DNA of 52,260 bases from Candidatus Competibacteraceae bacterium (GCA_027492875.1 JAPUDV010000103.1:1-52260), one strand, 5' to 3'. Positions 1 through 12,550 are shown, counted from the first letter of the stretch. Notes: generated by a model from the letters alone, not told the origin. Made by a program: numbers and translations.

Positions 1-2624
<2,624 letters not shown>

Positions 2625-2670
2625 GAGCCCCAACCTGACCGATTTGTACCGCATCCAGCGAATTCAGTGC

Positions 2671-2740
2671 TTCGAAGACCCCCTCCCCCAACCCCTCTCC
2701 CTCAAGGGGCGCGGGGCGTTTTTGTGCAGCCTCTCAGTTG
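2671..2740 (+). repeat. Dispersed palindromic repeat, copy 1 (terminator-like)
   Basis: Member of the window-wide repeat family. It has a CCCCTC-rich arm, an AAGGGGCGCGGGG arm and then GTTTTTGTGCAGCCTC, the conserved terminal motif. The C-rich/G-rich stem (about 2692-2716) followed by five T makes it a plausible terminator for the DUF499 gene. Read in frame it gives the peptide TPLPQGARG, which falsely extends the next gene. Confidence 0.75.
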
Positions 2741-2753
2741 CGAGTTGCCATCC

Positions 2754-3848
2754 ATGAACTGGTCCCACACCGCGCTCACCGAACGACTCAACATTCGCTA
2801 TCCGATCATTCAGGCGCCCATGGCCGGCGGCCCCGGCACCCCGCAACTGATGGCGGCGGTTAGCAATGCCGGCGGTTTGGGGTCGCTCGCGGGCGCCTGC
2901 CTGCAACCGGAGGCCCTGCGACAAGCCGTCGCCGAGGCGCGCGCCCTTACCGACCGGCCGTTTGCCGTCAATCTGGCGCTGGGCGGCGCGGTCCGCGGCG
3001 ACCCGGACCGTCTCGCCCGCGCCCGCGAACTGCTGGCGCCCTACCGGGCCGAGCTGGGGCTGCCGCCGGAACCGCCCGCGCTGCCGCAACCACCGGAATT
3101 CGAGCAACTGCTGGATATCCTGATGGAAGAACGGGCGCCGGCGGTCAGCTTTATTTTCGGCGCGCCGGATACCGTGTATCTGGAGTTATTGCGGGATGCC
3201 GGAATCGTCACTTTCGGCACCGCCACCCACCTGCTGGAGGCGATCGTGCTGGAGGAAAGCGGGGTGGATTTCATCGTCGCCCAGGGCGCCGAGGCGGGCG
3301 GCCATCGCGGCACCTTTATCGGCCACCCGGAACAGGGGTTGGTCGGTATTCTGACCTTGGTGCCGCTGTTGGCCAAGCACGTCCGGGTTCCCATCATCGC
3401 CGCCGGCGGCATCATGGACGGGCGCGGCATCGCTGCTGTCCGAATGCTGGGCGCGGCGGGCATCCAGATGGGCACCGCCTTCCTGGCCTGTCCGGAAAGC
3501 GGCGCGTCTCCCGCCTACAAGGCGTTGCTGAGCGAAGGCAGCGAAATCGCCACCACCCTGAGCCGCGTTTTCACCGGCCGCTCCGGTCGGGTATTGCGCA
3601 ACCGCTTGGTCAACGAACTGCACCCGCACGAAGCCGATCTGCCCGGTTTTCCGCTGCAATTGTTTTTGACCGAGGAGCTGCGCCAGGTCGCCGCCGAACG
3701 GGATCTGACCGATTTCATGGCCTTGTGGGCCGGTCAGGGCTGCCATTTGAGCGAGAACCGGCCGGCGGCCGAGCTGATCGCGGCGTGGGCGGCGCAGGCA
3801 ACGGCGCTGCTGGGCGCGGGCAACGGCGAAGATAGCCCTGCGCTTTAG
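2754..3848 (+). CDS. Nitronate monooxygenase (2-nitropropane dioxygenase-like flavoprotein)
   Basis: A 364-residue TIM-barrel flavoenzyme expected to oxidise alkyl nitronates using FMN. It starts MNWSHTALTERLNIRYPIIQAPMAGG, where the barrel begins. The longer frame upstream only translates the repeat element and is rejected. Seen motifs are QAPMAGG at the N-terminus, QGAEAGGHRG (the His is the usual catalytic base), PIIAAGGIMDGRG and GAAGIQMGTAFLACPES for the phosphate-binding end of the barrel. Length fits the family. It stands alone, followed by repeat copy 2 and a convergent sensor gene. The family also contains related FMN-dependent enzymes with other physiological substrates, so the true substrate is not certain. 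Confidence 0.88.
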   Translation: MNWSHTALTERLNIRYPIIQAPMAGGPGTPQLMAAVSNAGGLGSLAGACLQPEALRQAVAEARALTDRPFAVNLALGGAVRGDPDRLARARELLAPYRAELGLPPEPPALPQPPEFEQLLDILMEERAPAVSFIFGAPDTVYLELLRDAGIVTFGTATHLLEAIVLEESGVDFIVAQGAEAGGHRGTFIGHPEQGLVGILTLVPLLAKHVRVPIIAAGGIMDGRGIAAVRMLGAAGIQMGTAFLACPESGASPAYKALLSEGSEIATTLSRVFTGRSGRVLRNRLVNELHPHEADLPGFPLQLFLTEELRQVAAERDLTDFMALWAGQGCHLSENRPAAELIAAWAAQATALLGAGNGEDSPAL

Positions 3849-3850
3849 AG

Positions 3851-3943
3851 TGCGTTTTTGCATGGACTCCGGGAATTTAAGGCGTCGAAAAACAACCCTC
3901 GCCCCCAGCACCCGACGCGCGGGGACGCCAAAAAAACCGCAGG
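3851..3943 (+). repeat. Dispersed palindromic repeat, copy 2
   Basis: It starts with the terminal motif GTTTTTGCATGGACTCC, then GGGAATTTAAGGCGTCGAAAA and CAACCCTCGCCCCCAGC, which align with copies at 36.7, 43.2 and 51.4 kb. The central stem is replaced by an unrelated GACGCGCGGGGACGCC segment. It lies 2 bp after the nitronate monooxygenase stop. Confidence 0.7.
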
Positions 3944-3983
3944 GTGGGAACGACTGCAATCCCGCCGATTGGCTGGAGTCGGG

Positions 3984-6900
3984 CTAAAGGATAGCCCCTG
4001 TCTTCTTGTTGACCTTGCGGGCGGTCGTGGCATAGCCCGCCGGGCCATTTGCGATGAGCGCGCGCCCGTCTCCGGAAGCGAACAGCCAGCGCGCGACGAA
4101 CTCGTTTTCCGGCAGCGGCCGGCCGAAATAATAACCCTGGCCGTGGGGGCAACCTTCGCGCAGTAGGAAATCCATTTGCATTTCGGTCTCGACGCCCTCG
4201 GCGATCACCGATAGACCTAGGTTTCCGGCCAGCATGATGATGGCGCGGATAATGGCCTCGTTGTTGGCGTCGCGGCCGATGTCGGCCACGAAGGATCGAT
4301 CAATTTTAAGTCTTTGAATCGGTAGGCGTTTCAGGTACATCAACGAAGAATAACCGGTGCCGAAATCGTCCACTGCCAGATGGACGCCGAGCGCTCGGAG
4401 ATCCCCGAAAAACCGGAACGCGTCCTCGGCCTTGATGATGAACGACTCGGTGATTTCTATCTCCAGACATTCGGGCGGCAACCCGTTTTCGGCGAGGATC
4501 GCCTCGATCAGACCGGTCATCCCGCCGCGTTCGAATTGCCGGATCGAGAAGTTGACGGAAATTTTATCGATGCGATATCCCGCCGCGCGCCACGCTTGCA
4601 GCTTCGCGCAGGACTCCCGCAGCACCCACTCGCCCAAGGTGACGATGAAGCCGGTTTCCTCGGCGAGGGTGACGAACTTTCCAGGCAGGACCAGGCCCAG
4701 TTCGGGATGGTTCCAGCGGACCAGTACCTCGGCGCCGATCAGCGTGCCGCTGGCCATGTCCACCTGCGGTTGAAAATGGACGACCAACTCGTGGTTCTTG
4801 ACCGAGCGCCGCAGCATCGCTTCCAGACGCAAGCGGTCGAGGGCGTTGGTGGTCATTTCCCGAGCGTACAGGTGATAGTTGTTGCGGCCCTTGGCCTTGG
4901 CCTGATACATGGCGGCGTCGGCGTTTTTCACCAGTTCGCCGCAATCCTGGCCGTCGGCCGGGTAATAGCTGATGCCGATGCTGGCGGAAATATGGATGTC
5001 GTGTTCCGCGAGTAAAAATGGTTTTTCGAAGATGGCCAGCAGCTTGTGGGCCACCATGGTGGCATCCTGATGGCTGCCGATATCCTCGATCAGCAGGATG
5101 AACTCGTCGCCGCCCAAGCGCGCCAGCGTGTCGCAAGCACGAGTCGGCTTTCGCAGCTCCCCGGCCACCATTTGCAGCAGTCGATCGCCGAGCTGATGGC
5201 CCAGGGTATCGTTGACATCCTTGAAGTGGTCCAGATCGATGAACAGCACGGCCAAACGGGTACTTTCGCGGGCCGCGCGCAGAATGCTCTGGTTCAGGCG
5301 GTCGTTGAACAGAACCCGGTTTGGCAGTTCGGTCAGCGGATCGTGATGAGCGAGGAAGATGAGTTGCCGCTCGAAGTTCTTGATCGCCGCGATGTCGGTA
5401 AAAACGCCGACGTAGTGAGTGACGCAACCGGCCTGATCCTTCACCGTGCTGACGGAGAGCAGCTCCGGATAAATCTCGCCGTTCTTGCGGCGGTTCCAGA
5501 TCTCGCCGCGCCATTTGCCGGTCTGCTCGATGGTCCGCCACATCTGTTGGAAAAACGCCGCGTCGTGCCGGCCGGACTGGATGAGATTGGGTCTTCGGCC
5601 CAGCACTTCCTCGGCGGTATAACCGGTGATCTCGCTAAACGCCGGATTGATTGCCAGAACGATCTGATCGGGACCGGTGATCACGATGCCCTCGGCGGCG
5701 CTTTCGAACACGCTCGCCACCAGCCGCAACCGCTCGCGCCCCTGCTTTTGCGCGCTCAGATCGCTGTAGATCCAGACGCTCCCTTCCTGGGGCTGGCTCG
5801 AATCCAGCGCCCGACCGTTGAGGCAGCCCCAGAACAGGTCGCCGTCCTTGCGCCTCAGCCACCGTTCCTCCACATAGGTCTCGCCGCGTCCCACGGCACT
5901 GTAGGCGCGTTCGCCGGTCGCCCGAAAATCCTCCTCGGTCGGATACACGATTCGAGTCGTATGGCCGAGCATCTCGCCTTCCCCGTAGCCGAACAACTCC
6001 TCGAAGCGGCGGTTGCACTGGATGATCACGCGCTGCCTGACCAGCACGATGCCGACCAGCGCGTTGTCGAGAATGGCTTCCCGCTGCGCCAGCAGGGATT
6101 TGAGGCGCGCTTCGTCCCGCTTGCGCTGGGTGATGTCGCGGGCGATCGACAGCATCGCCCGCCCTTCGGTCAGCAGGATGCTGCTCGACGTCACTTCGAC
6201 CTCGATCGGGGAACCATCCACCCGGAGATGGCGCTGTTCCATGGCGGGTAACAGGATCGGTTGCTCGGAATCCCGCACCGCCCGCAGGCGTTGCGCCACC
6301 GCCTCGTGAGAATCGGGATGAATCCGCTCTCTCCACGGCAAGCCCAGCAACTGTGCCTCGCTGTCGGCGCCAAACAGGCGCAGCGCGGAGCGATTGACCA
6401 TCGTCATGACGCCGTCGCGATGCACGAAAATGGCGTCCGGCGATAAATCCAGCAGGGTGCGGTAGCGCTTTTCGCTTTCCAGCAGAGTTCGCGCGGCCAT
6501 CTTGCGGTCGTCGATATCGCGCACCACCACCACCAGGCACCGCGCATTGCCGATCTGGGCGGCGCGGGCGTTGACCTCGATCCAGAATTGACGGCCGCCG
6601 GCGTTCCTGGCGAGGCGCTCGAAGCTCTGCGGATAGTCGTGCTCGAACGCTTGCGCCAATTGGCTGAGCGCCTGACACTGGTTTGGCTCGTCGTTTGCGC
6701 AGAGCGCGTCGAACGTCAGACGCGAGAACGTGCTCCGGCTATAGCCGAACAGTTCGCTCGCCCGACTGTTGGTGTACAGAATCTCTCCGCTTTGGCCGTT
6801 TTGGAGAAATACGGCGTCGTTGAGCGAATCGACGATGGCCTCGAAGCGTTCCTCGTTCTCGTAGAGCGCCAGTTCCGCCAACTTGAATTCGGTGATATCC

Positions 6901-8309
6901 CAGACGATGGCGATGGCGCCGGGTCCGGAGTCTTCCCGAGACACCTGACCGCGCGCGATGAACCAGGCCTCGCCACCGTTCGAGCCGGGACTGCGAAACT
7001 CGGTCAGGAATCGCTCGCGCGCCGCGCACGCCCGGCCGACGATCCCCGCCACCCGCTCGCGATCCTCCTGGCACACCAGCGCCAACAGCTCGGCGGCAAC
7101 CGGTTCTTCCGCCGTGACCGACCATTCGAAGAACCGCATTCGGGCGGTGCTCAGCGCCGTTTGCAGGCGAGCGTAGTGTTCGCGCAGCAAGCGTTCGTTC
7201 GCGTGGACCCGCGCCTGCAGCTGGTTGAAGCTGTCGATGAGCTGGCCGATTTCGTCGCGTGTCCGCACCGGTAGCGGCGCCAGGGCGCGTTCGCCGCGAG
7301 TCATCTCGCCCAGCGCGACGGTGGCGCCCCGCAGCGGCTTGAGCCATCGGCCGGTCACCCCTACGGCCAGCAGCGGCACGACCGCGGACAGGATTAGCGC
7401 CGCGCTCAGGATGGTGCTTTGGAGGGCCCTCACCGGCGCGAACGCCTCGGCGGTCGGCAACACCCCCACGGCCAGCCAGCCCGTCGCCGGAATGCGGTGG
7501 CTGGAAGACAGTTCTTCGATGCCCCGGGAACTCACCGCGATGCCGGAATCTTCGTGGCCCGCCATGTGGCGGTCGTGCATCCGGTTGACGCCCGGAGCGG
7601 GGATCGGCTGGAGGACGCGGGTCGGGTCGGTCGCCGCCACGAACCGCCCACCCTTGGGATCGATGATCAGGATGCCGCCGTGCTCGCCGCCGTAGGTCCC
7701 GATAATCCGGCTGACGAAGCTGGCGGATTCGAGGTCGGTTATACCCACCAGCATCCCCGCTGGTGGGCCGGAGGCCACCGCGACCGACGCGGCGATGGCG
7801 ATCGATGGACGCCCGGACAGCGTGCCCGCCAGCGGCGCGACGACGACTGCTTCACCCCGCGCCAGCGCGGCGGCGATGGCGTCGTCGCCCGCGAGGCTCC
7901 GACCGATCCGTCCGGGCGCGGTCGGAGCCTCGGCCAACACGACGCCGTTGGCATCGAGCGCGAGCAGGCCACCGTTAAACAACGCGGCGATGGCGGGCTG
8001 GTCTTGCAGAAAGGCGTTCAGTCGCTCCGGCGAGCCGTACAGCTCCCGTTTGCCCACGGTCTGGGCCAGCGCGCCGATCGATTGAACGCGCAGGCGGATT
8101 TCCTGGTCGAGGCTTTCCGCGATCACCGAAACGGCCGCGCGCTGGTGGGCGGCCAGCAGGCGTTCCAGATGACGCTTGAGGGAAAAATCGGCGAAAAGGG
8201 CCAGTCCCCAGATGACGGCGAGTAACAACGCCAGTACGAACAGCGGGAATTTGAAGGCGAGGCTCAGGTGGTGCGGTGCGCGCATTCGCCCCCCGACCGA
8301 GAGGGCCAT
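3984..8309 (-). CDS. Membrane cache-HAMP-multi-PAS-GGDEF-EAL cyclic-di-GMP sensor protein
   Basis: A 1441-residue dual-domain c-di-GMP enzyme. Order (approximate residues): TM1 17-37, periplasmic cache-like sensor 38-285, TM2 296-318, HAMP 319-371, about five PAS modules 385-995, GGDEF 1000-1160, EAL 1175-1425. The cyclase site is intact (RLGGDEF) and is preceded five residues upstream by RACD, a canonical RxxD product-inhibition I-site. The phosphodiesterase signature is GAEVLVRW (EVL variant of EAL), and the DDFGTGYSSL loop is intact, so both activities may be possible. The start chosen is the first ATG; MRAPHHLS eight codons later is an alternative. It is convergent with the nitronate monooxygenase and lies 103 bp after a DUF3592 gene. 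The signal sensed is unknown. Confidence 0.92.
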   Translation of the reverse strand: MALSVGGRMRAPHHLSLAFKFPLFVLALLLAVIWGLALFADFSLKRHLERLLAAHQRAAVSVIAESLDQEIRLRVQSIGALAQTVGKRELYGSPERLNAFLQDQPAIAALFNGGLLALDANGVVLAEAPTAPGRIGRSLAGDDAIAAALARGEAVVVAPLAGTLSGRPSIAIAASVAVASGPPAGMLVGITDLESASFVSRIIGTYGGEHGGILIIDPKGGRFVAATDPTRVLQPIPAPGVNRMHDRHMAGHEDSGIAVSSRGIEELSSSHRIPATGWLAVGVLPTAEAFAPVRALQSTILSAALILSAVVPLLAVGVTGRWLKPLRGATVALGEMTRGERALAPLPVRTRDEIGQLIDSFNQLQARVHANERLLREHYARLQTALSTARMRFFEWSVTAEEPVAAELLALVCQEDRERVAGIVGRACAARERFLTEFRSPGSNGGEAWFIARGQVSREDSGPGAIAIVWDITEFKLAELALYENEERFEAIVDSLNDAVFLQNGQSGEILYTNSRASELFGYSRSTFSRLTFDALCANDEPNQCQALSQLAQAFEHDYPQSFERLARNAGGRQFWIEVNARAAQIGNARCLVVVVRDIDDRKMAARTLLESEKRYRTLLDLSPDAIFVHRDGVMTMVNRSALRLFGADSEAQLLGLPWRERIHPDSHEAVAQRLRAVRDSEQPILLPAMEQRHLRVDGSPIEVEVTSSSILLTEGRAMLSIARDITQRKRDEARLKSLLAQREAILDNALVGIVLVRQRVIIQCNRRFEELFGYGEGEMLGHTTRIVYPTEEDFRATGERAYSAVGRGETYVEERWLRRKDGDLFWGCLNGRALDSSQPQEGSVWIYSDLSAQKQGRERLRLVASVFESAAEGIVITGPDQIVLAINPAFSEITGYTAEEVLGRRPNLIQSGRHDAAFFQQMWRTIEQTGKWRGEIWNRRKNGEIYPELLSVSTVKDQAGCVTHYVGVFTDIAAIKNFERQLIFLAHHDPLTELPNRVLFNDRLNQSILRAARESTRLAVLFIDLDHFKDVNDTLGHQLGDRLLQMVAGELRKPTRACDTLARLGGDEFILLIEDIGSHQDATMVAHKLLAIFEKPFLLAEHDIHISASIGISYYPADGQDCGELVKNADAAMYQAKAKGRNNYHLYAREMTTNALDRLRLEAMLRRSVKNHELVVHFQPQVDMASGTLIGAEVLVRWNHPELGLVLPGKFVTLAEETGFIVTLGEWVLRESCAKLQAWRAAGYRIDKISVNFSIRQFERGGMTGLIEAILAENGLPPECLEIEITESFIIKAEDAFRFFGDLRALGVHLAVDDFGTGYSSLMYLKRLPIQRLKIDRSFVADIGRDANNEAIIRAIIMLAGNLGLSVIAEGVETEMQMDFLLREGCPHGQGYYFGRPLPENEFVARWLFASGDGRALIANGPAGYATTARKVNKKTGAIL

Positions 8310-8412
8310 GGTCGAGTCCCATATTGCATACAGATTTCGCCAAAACCCGAAAAATGAGTGTAGCGTACTCTAACACATTCCGGCATAATTTCCAGGCTTG
8401 GCGGTCGGTTAT

Positions 8413-9534
8413 TCAGCGCGGCTTCGCCCAGGCGCGAACTATCCGCCGCTGCTTGCGAAATTCCCAGACTGCTACCACGCCGGCCAGTGCCAAAAACCCG
8501 ATCAACCCAAGCAGCAATAGCATGTCCCGCCACGCCGTTTCCAACGGCGACTCGCATTCTCCGGCGCCGCCGGGCTCCAGCACGCTGCGGGCCGGATCGG
8601 CCGGATCGTAACGGACCTCGACCGGCGCTCCGGCCGGATACCGGGCCAGCCGCGTTTCGGCCGCTTGCCTTTCCAGGTCGGGCGGCTGGCAGAAATTCAG
8701 GAGGTCGCCGCGATAAGCGGTTCCCGTCACGGCGTACTCGAACTCGACGCTCGCCCGATAGCCGGTCACCGAACTCTTCCCTCGGGGAATCCGCAGGGTG
8801 GTCACCGAGCCCTCGCGCACCGTGCCCGCCGTCCGCGGCCAGGTTTCGCTGGCGACGGCGGACCGCCGGGCCTGTTCGAGTCGCTGATAGTCCCGATAGT
8901 CGCCGGCCGCGAGCACCGCCAACACCACCGTTCCGAGCGCGATCAGGCCCAGCGCCGCTGCCGTCATCCAGGTCATCTGGCGACGGTAGCTGTCCAAAGC
9001 GACCAGCTTGCCCAGCAAGACGCCACCGTCGTCCTGAAGCGCGACCAGTTCGTGATCGGGCTCAAGCCTGGAGCAATACAGCTGGACCGTCAGTTCGCGC
9101 CGCGACGCGCGGTCCCAGCGCCGCGCCAGATCGAGCAGCGCAAAAACTGGTCCGGCCGACGGTGGCCTGGCGCGCGTTTCGGGGTGCACCGCCACCAGCG
9201 TTCCGATGCGGGTGGCCAGGCCGGTCGGCGCCAGCCGGGCGCTCATCGCCGTGCTCTCCCGCAGTATTTGGTTGGCCGTGCTCAAACGCCGCGCCTGCCG
9301 GCGCTCCAGATGCCACAGCAAACCGCCCACCAGCGCCATTCCCGGCAACATCACCAGGCCCGTGACCGCAAAAATCACCAGGTTGACCATATCGCGGTCG
9401 GTCAGGGCGAAGGTCATCATCAACACCAGCACGCCGGCCATGGTCATAAAGAACAGCAGGCCCAGCAGGCGCAGGCGACGACGGTGCGCGGCGGCCAGTT
9501 TTTGCAGGCTGGGATGCAGGGAGGGTTCATTCAC
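8413..9534 (-). CDS. DUF3592 domain membrane protein
   Basis: About 373 residues. Two hydrophobic segments lie near the N-terminus (LLGLLFFMTMAGVLVLMM and LVIFAVTGLVMLPGMALVGG), a third in the middle (MTAAALGLIALGTVVLAVLA) and a fourth at the C-terminus (MLLLLGLIGFLALAGVVAVW). Between the last two, WPRTAGTVREGSV through VRYDPADPARSVLEPG is the typical DUF3592 pattern, a predicted extracytoplasmic beta domain of unknown function. I use the GTG at 9534 (GGAG upstream). A TTG at 9570, abutting the srfB stop, would add 12 residues but has no ribosome-binding site. It directly follows the srfB-like gene, so the two are probably co-transcribed. Confidence 0.75.
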   Translation of the reverse strand: MNEPSLHPSLQKLAAAHRRRLRLLGLLFFMTMAGVLVLMMTFALTDRDMVNLVIFAVTGLVMLPGMALVGGLLWHLERRQARRLSTANQILRESTAMSARLAPTGLATRIGTLVAVHPETRARPPSAGPVFALLDLARRWDRASRRELTVQLYCSRLEPDHELVALQDDGGVLLGKLVALDSYRRQMTWMTAAALGLIALGTVVLAVLAAGDYRDYQRLEQARRSAVASETWPRTAGTVREGSVTTLRIPRGKSSVTGYRASVEFEYAVTGTAYRGDLLNFCQPPDLERQAAETRLARYPAGAPVEVRYDPADPARSVLEPGGAGECESPLETAWRDMLLLLGLIGFLALAGVVAVWEFRKQRRIVRAWAKPR

Positions 9535-9570
9535 GAGGGTCGTGACTCCGGGGGGTGATGGAGCGGGCAA

Positions 9571-12498
9571 TCAATGGCGCGGCGCATCGCCGGCCCGCGC
9601 GGAAATCGAGAAGATACCGGTATCCAGCCAGTAGCCGTATTCGTCCTTGAGGGTTTGCAGCTTCAACAGCACCACTCCGCCCGGCTGCTGGTTGCCGGCG
9701 GCGTCGCTCACGTCGAGCACCTTGAAATCCAGATCGACGTTCTCTTCGGTGGAGCGCTCCAACGTCACCTTGAGCGGTAGCGCCTTGGAGCGGGCGTCCT
9801 GCGGATGCGCGAAGGTGACCCGATACAGGGGAGAAGCCGGCCAGCGTTCGACGTTCAGTTGCCGGAACCCCAGGAACACCGGCGCGTAGAAATCGAAGGT
9901 CGCCTCCGGCAGCCGGGTCTTGCGATCCTCCAGTTCCAGATTGGCGAACAGCACGTTGCCCTGCTTGAGTCGGCCGGTCAGCTCCAGCACGCCGATGAAG
10001 CGGGCGGTGGACTTCATGCCCAGTTCGCGGCTGCGCAGGTTGAACTTGTACAACTGCCCTTCCGACAGCGCGCACACCATCGCTCCGACCGCCGCCGTGG
10101 TCTTGGGGTCAGTCAGCCGGCCGCCGACCGAGCGAAACGGATACCAGTCGCCGACCCGGTAGGCGTGCAGGCTGACGATGCGATCCGGCGGCGCCGGCAG
10201 CTTGGCCAGAATCGCCGCCCGCACCGCCGGCAGCCGGCAGGGCCGCCCGGAAATCAGCAGGTAGTCGCAGTCGTACAGGTGGACCACCTCGCACAGATCG
10301 CTGAGCACCTGGCCGAGAATGCGGCGCACCGTGGTGTCCAGCGCCAGCATGGTGGTGGCGATCGCCACCTCGGCCAATTGGAAACCCTGACCGCCGGCGG
10401 CGCGCACCGCTTCCTCCAGAAACGCCACCACCTGTTCGTGCGGCCCGGCGCCCGGTGGGTAGACATCGGCCAGTTTCAGGGTTACCGCTTCATTGGTCGT
10501 GCTGAGATCGGCGTTTTCGTAGCGGTGCAGCAGCGCCAGCGCCAGCGGCAGCGCCACCTGATTGGCGAACTGCCGGCGCAGGGTGCGGTCGCGCTCGGCC
10601 TGATCGCCGCGATTGGCGCCCAGCAGCCGCGCCAGCAGTTCCTCGGGGTTGATCGCGCCGCTGTGGCGGATCGCCTCCAGCAGGGCCGGCAGCACGTTGC
10701 GCTCGATCAGCCCGCACAGCACGTCGTCGCCGGCGATGTTGAAGCCCTCGCGAAACTCCTGGGTGGGCTTGACCGCCGTGCCGCCTTCCAACTGGTAGGT
10801 GGTGATGATGAGGTCGGTGGTGCCGCCGCCGATGTCGATGCTGGCCAGCCGCAGGCAGGGCGCCTCGCCGTAACCCTCCCGCGTCCGCCCGAACACCTGG
10901 AAGAACAGCGCGGCGTCGCCCTGGAAATTGTGTTTGATTTCGTTGTAGAGAAACACGATTTGGGTGCCGGTCGCCTCGTCCCATTGCAGGAACGGTTCCG
11001 GCGCCTGATCTTCCTCCAGTCCCAGCGCCCGCCAGGTCAGCCGGATCGCCGTGTTGACCCGGCGGGTGAACAGCTTGCGTTCGGCCAGCGGCATGGCGGT
11101 GGGCAGGGTCAGAATCGCCCGTCGCAAGCGGCGCGGGGCGTCGGAATAGACCCGTTCGTAGCGGCGGCCGGGCGAGTTGATCTGCACGAAGGCGTGCAGC
11201 AGCACCTCGGCGACGAAAAAACTCATCAGCGCGCCGCGCGAGAACAGCGCGGTCACCGCCGGCGGTTCGCCGGGTGCCAGCTCCTCGCCGTCCTCGCGCA
11301 GTTGGCCGACGAACGGGCCCGTGGTGACCGGGCCGCTGTCGCCACCGGCGCCGTCCGGGCCGGGGTTGAAGCGCCAGGCGTGGTGGCGCGCGTCGGTGTC
11401 CCACAGATAGCGCTTGGGGCTGGACAGACCGGTGTTGCCCTCGGTGCCGTGGCTGAAATAGGACAGCGCCTGCGCCTCGAAGCCGACCCGCGTCACCGTC
11501 GGCCACAGGAAGGCGCTGCGACCGCTGCGCCGCGACAGCTTTTCGTCGCCGAACCCGCCGCGCACGAACTCGACCCGGCTGGGAAAGGGTTCGTCGTAGA
11601 CCCGCTCCGGCTGGCTCAGGTCGCGCAACTCCAGCCGGTAGCTGTCGTTCATGTCCACCGGATCGTCGCCGCTGCTCTCCATCAACATGCCGCAGGTGCG
11701 GGAATTGCCGATGTCCAGCACCAGATCCACGTCCACCGGCCGGTTGAGCTGGCGGGTCGGGCCGCTGTCCACGAAGGTGAAGCGCAGCCGTGGCGGTTGC
11801 GCCGCCCGCCGCAACAGGGTCAGCACGGTCAGCCAGGCGGCTTGCGCGTCCGGGTTGGCGCGCAGTTCGGCCTCGTCCACCCGGCGCGGGGCGCGGCGGC
11901 GGCGTTCGTAGGCGTAAAATCGCTGGTGCAGCCACTCGCGCACCCAGTCCTGCTCCAGCAACCAGCCGGTGTCGGCTTCGGCGTCGCTCAGGGCGAATTC
12001 CTCGCCGGACTGCATGTCCAGCGGGCTGGGAGCGAGATAGGGGCGGCCCTCGCGGGTCGGCAGCAACTGGGTGTCGAACGCCAGGGTGACGCGATGGGTG
12101 TTGCCCTCGGCGTCGGGGGCCGACAGTTCCACCAGTCGCGCCCGCGCCCAGTTGACCGGCCCCTTGTCGAACAGGTGGTGACCGTCCGGGCGCGGTTCGC
12201 GGATGCGCGGGAACGGCAGCGGCAACCAGGCGCCGTCGAACAGCGCGGCGGCCTTGGCGGCGTTGAAGGAAAAAACCTGTTCCGGCGGGGCGGTCCGGCC
12301 GTCCTGCGCGACGAACTGGCCGCTGGCGTCGTCGGCATACAGCGCGGTCAGCAGCGGGCGACCGTCCGCGCCGGCTTCGGTCAAAAACGCCCGCGACACC
12401 CGGGTTTCGTGGAGGTTGAAGCCGAAATCCAGAAACTGGATGGCGGTGTTGGGGATTAGATTGATCAGCGGGCCGTAATTTTTGAGCTTCGCCAGCAT
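9571..12498 (-). CDS. srfB: SrfB-like virulence-associated actin-fold protein
   Basis: A 975-residue protein of the SrfB family, named from the SsrB-regulated factor of Salmonella; biochemical function unknown. It carries two actin/Hsp70-type phosphate-binding signatures: DIGNSRTCG at about residues 262-270 and DIGGGTTD near residue 555, so nucleotide binding is likely. The start MLAKLKNYG at 12498 has a strong AAGGTGGG five bases upstream and begins right before NTAIQFLDFGF, the family's usual N-terminus; longer versions from 12546 or 12690 lack support. No srfA or srfC relative is visible nearby. In other species SrfB sits with SrfA and the GTPase-like SrfC, so this looks like an orphan. 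It is followed by the DUF3592 membrane gene. Confidence 0.88.
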   Translation of the reverse strand: MLAKLKNYGPLINLIPNTAIQFLDFGFNLHETRVSRAFLTEAGADGRPLLTALYADDASGQFVAQDGRTAPPEQVFSFNAAKAAALFDGAWLPLPFPRIREPRPDGHHLFDKGPVNWARARLVELSAPDAEGNTHRVTLAFDTQLLPTREGRPYLAPSPLDMQSGEEFALSDAEADTGWLLEQDWVREWLHQRFYAYERRRRAPRRVDEAELRANPDAQAAWLTVLTLLRRAAQPPRLRFTFVDSGPTRQLNRPVDVDLVLDIGNSRTCGMLMESSGDDPVDMNDSYRLELRDLSQPERVYDEPFPSRVEFVRGGFGDEKLSRRSGRSAFLWPTVTRVGFEAQALSYFSHGTEGNTGLSSPKRYLWDTDARHHAWRFNPGPDGAGGDSGPVTTGPFVGQLREDGEELAPGEPPAVTALFSRGALMSFFVAEVLLHAFVQINSPGRRYERVYSDAPRRLRRAILTLPTAMPLAERKLFTRRVNTAIRLTWRALGLEEDQAPEPFLQWDEATGTQIVFLYNEIKHNFQGDAALFFQVFGRTREGYGEAPCLRLASIDIGGGTTDLIITTYQLEGGTAVKPTQEFREGFNIAGDDVLCGLIERNVLPALLEAIRHSGAINPEELLARLLGANRGDQAERDRTLRRQFANQVALPLALALLHRYENADLSTTNEAVTLKLADVYPPGAGPHEQVVAFLEEAVRAAGGQGFQLAEVAIATTMLALDTTVRRILGQVLSDLCEVVHLYDCDYLLISGRPCRLPAVRAAILAKLPAPPDRIVSLHAYRVGDWYPFRSVGGRLTDPKTTAAVGAMVCALSEGQLYKFNLRSRELGMKSTARFIGVLELTGRLKQGNVLFANLELEDRKTRLPEATFDFYAPVFLGFRQLNVERWPASPLYRVTFAHPQDARSKALPLKVTLERSTEENVDLDFKVLDVSDAAGNQQPGGVVLLKLQTLKDEYGYWLDTGIFSISARAGDAPRH

Positions 12499-12550
12499 GG
12501 TTCCCACCTTCGCGCTGCGTTTTCCGTCGGTATTGGTGTTCTCCATTTTA

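Noticed and set aside
2667..2753. N-terminal extension of the nitronate monooxygenase (peptide with TPLPQGARG)
   Set aside because: It translates the dispersed repeat; the enzyme fold starts at 2754.
9805..12459. An 884-codon plus-strand open frame
   Set aside because: Antisense shadow of the srfB-like gene; its protein is low-complexity Gln/Arg/Ala-rich with no motif.
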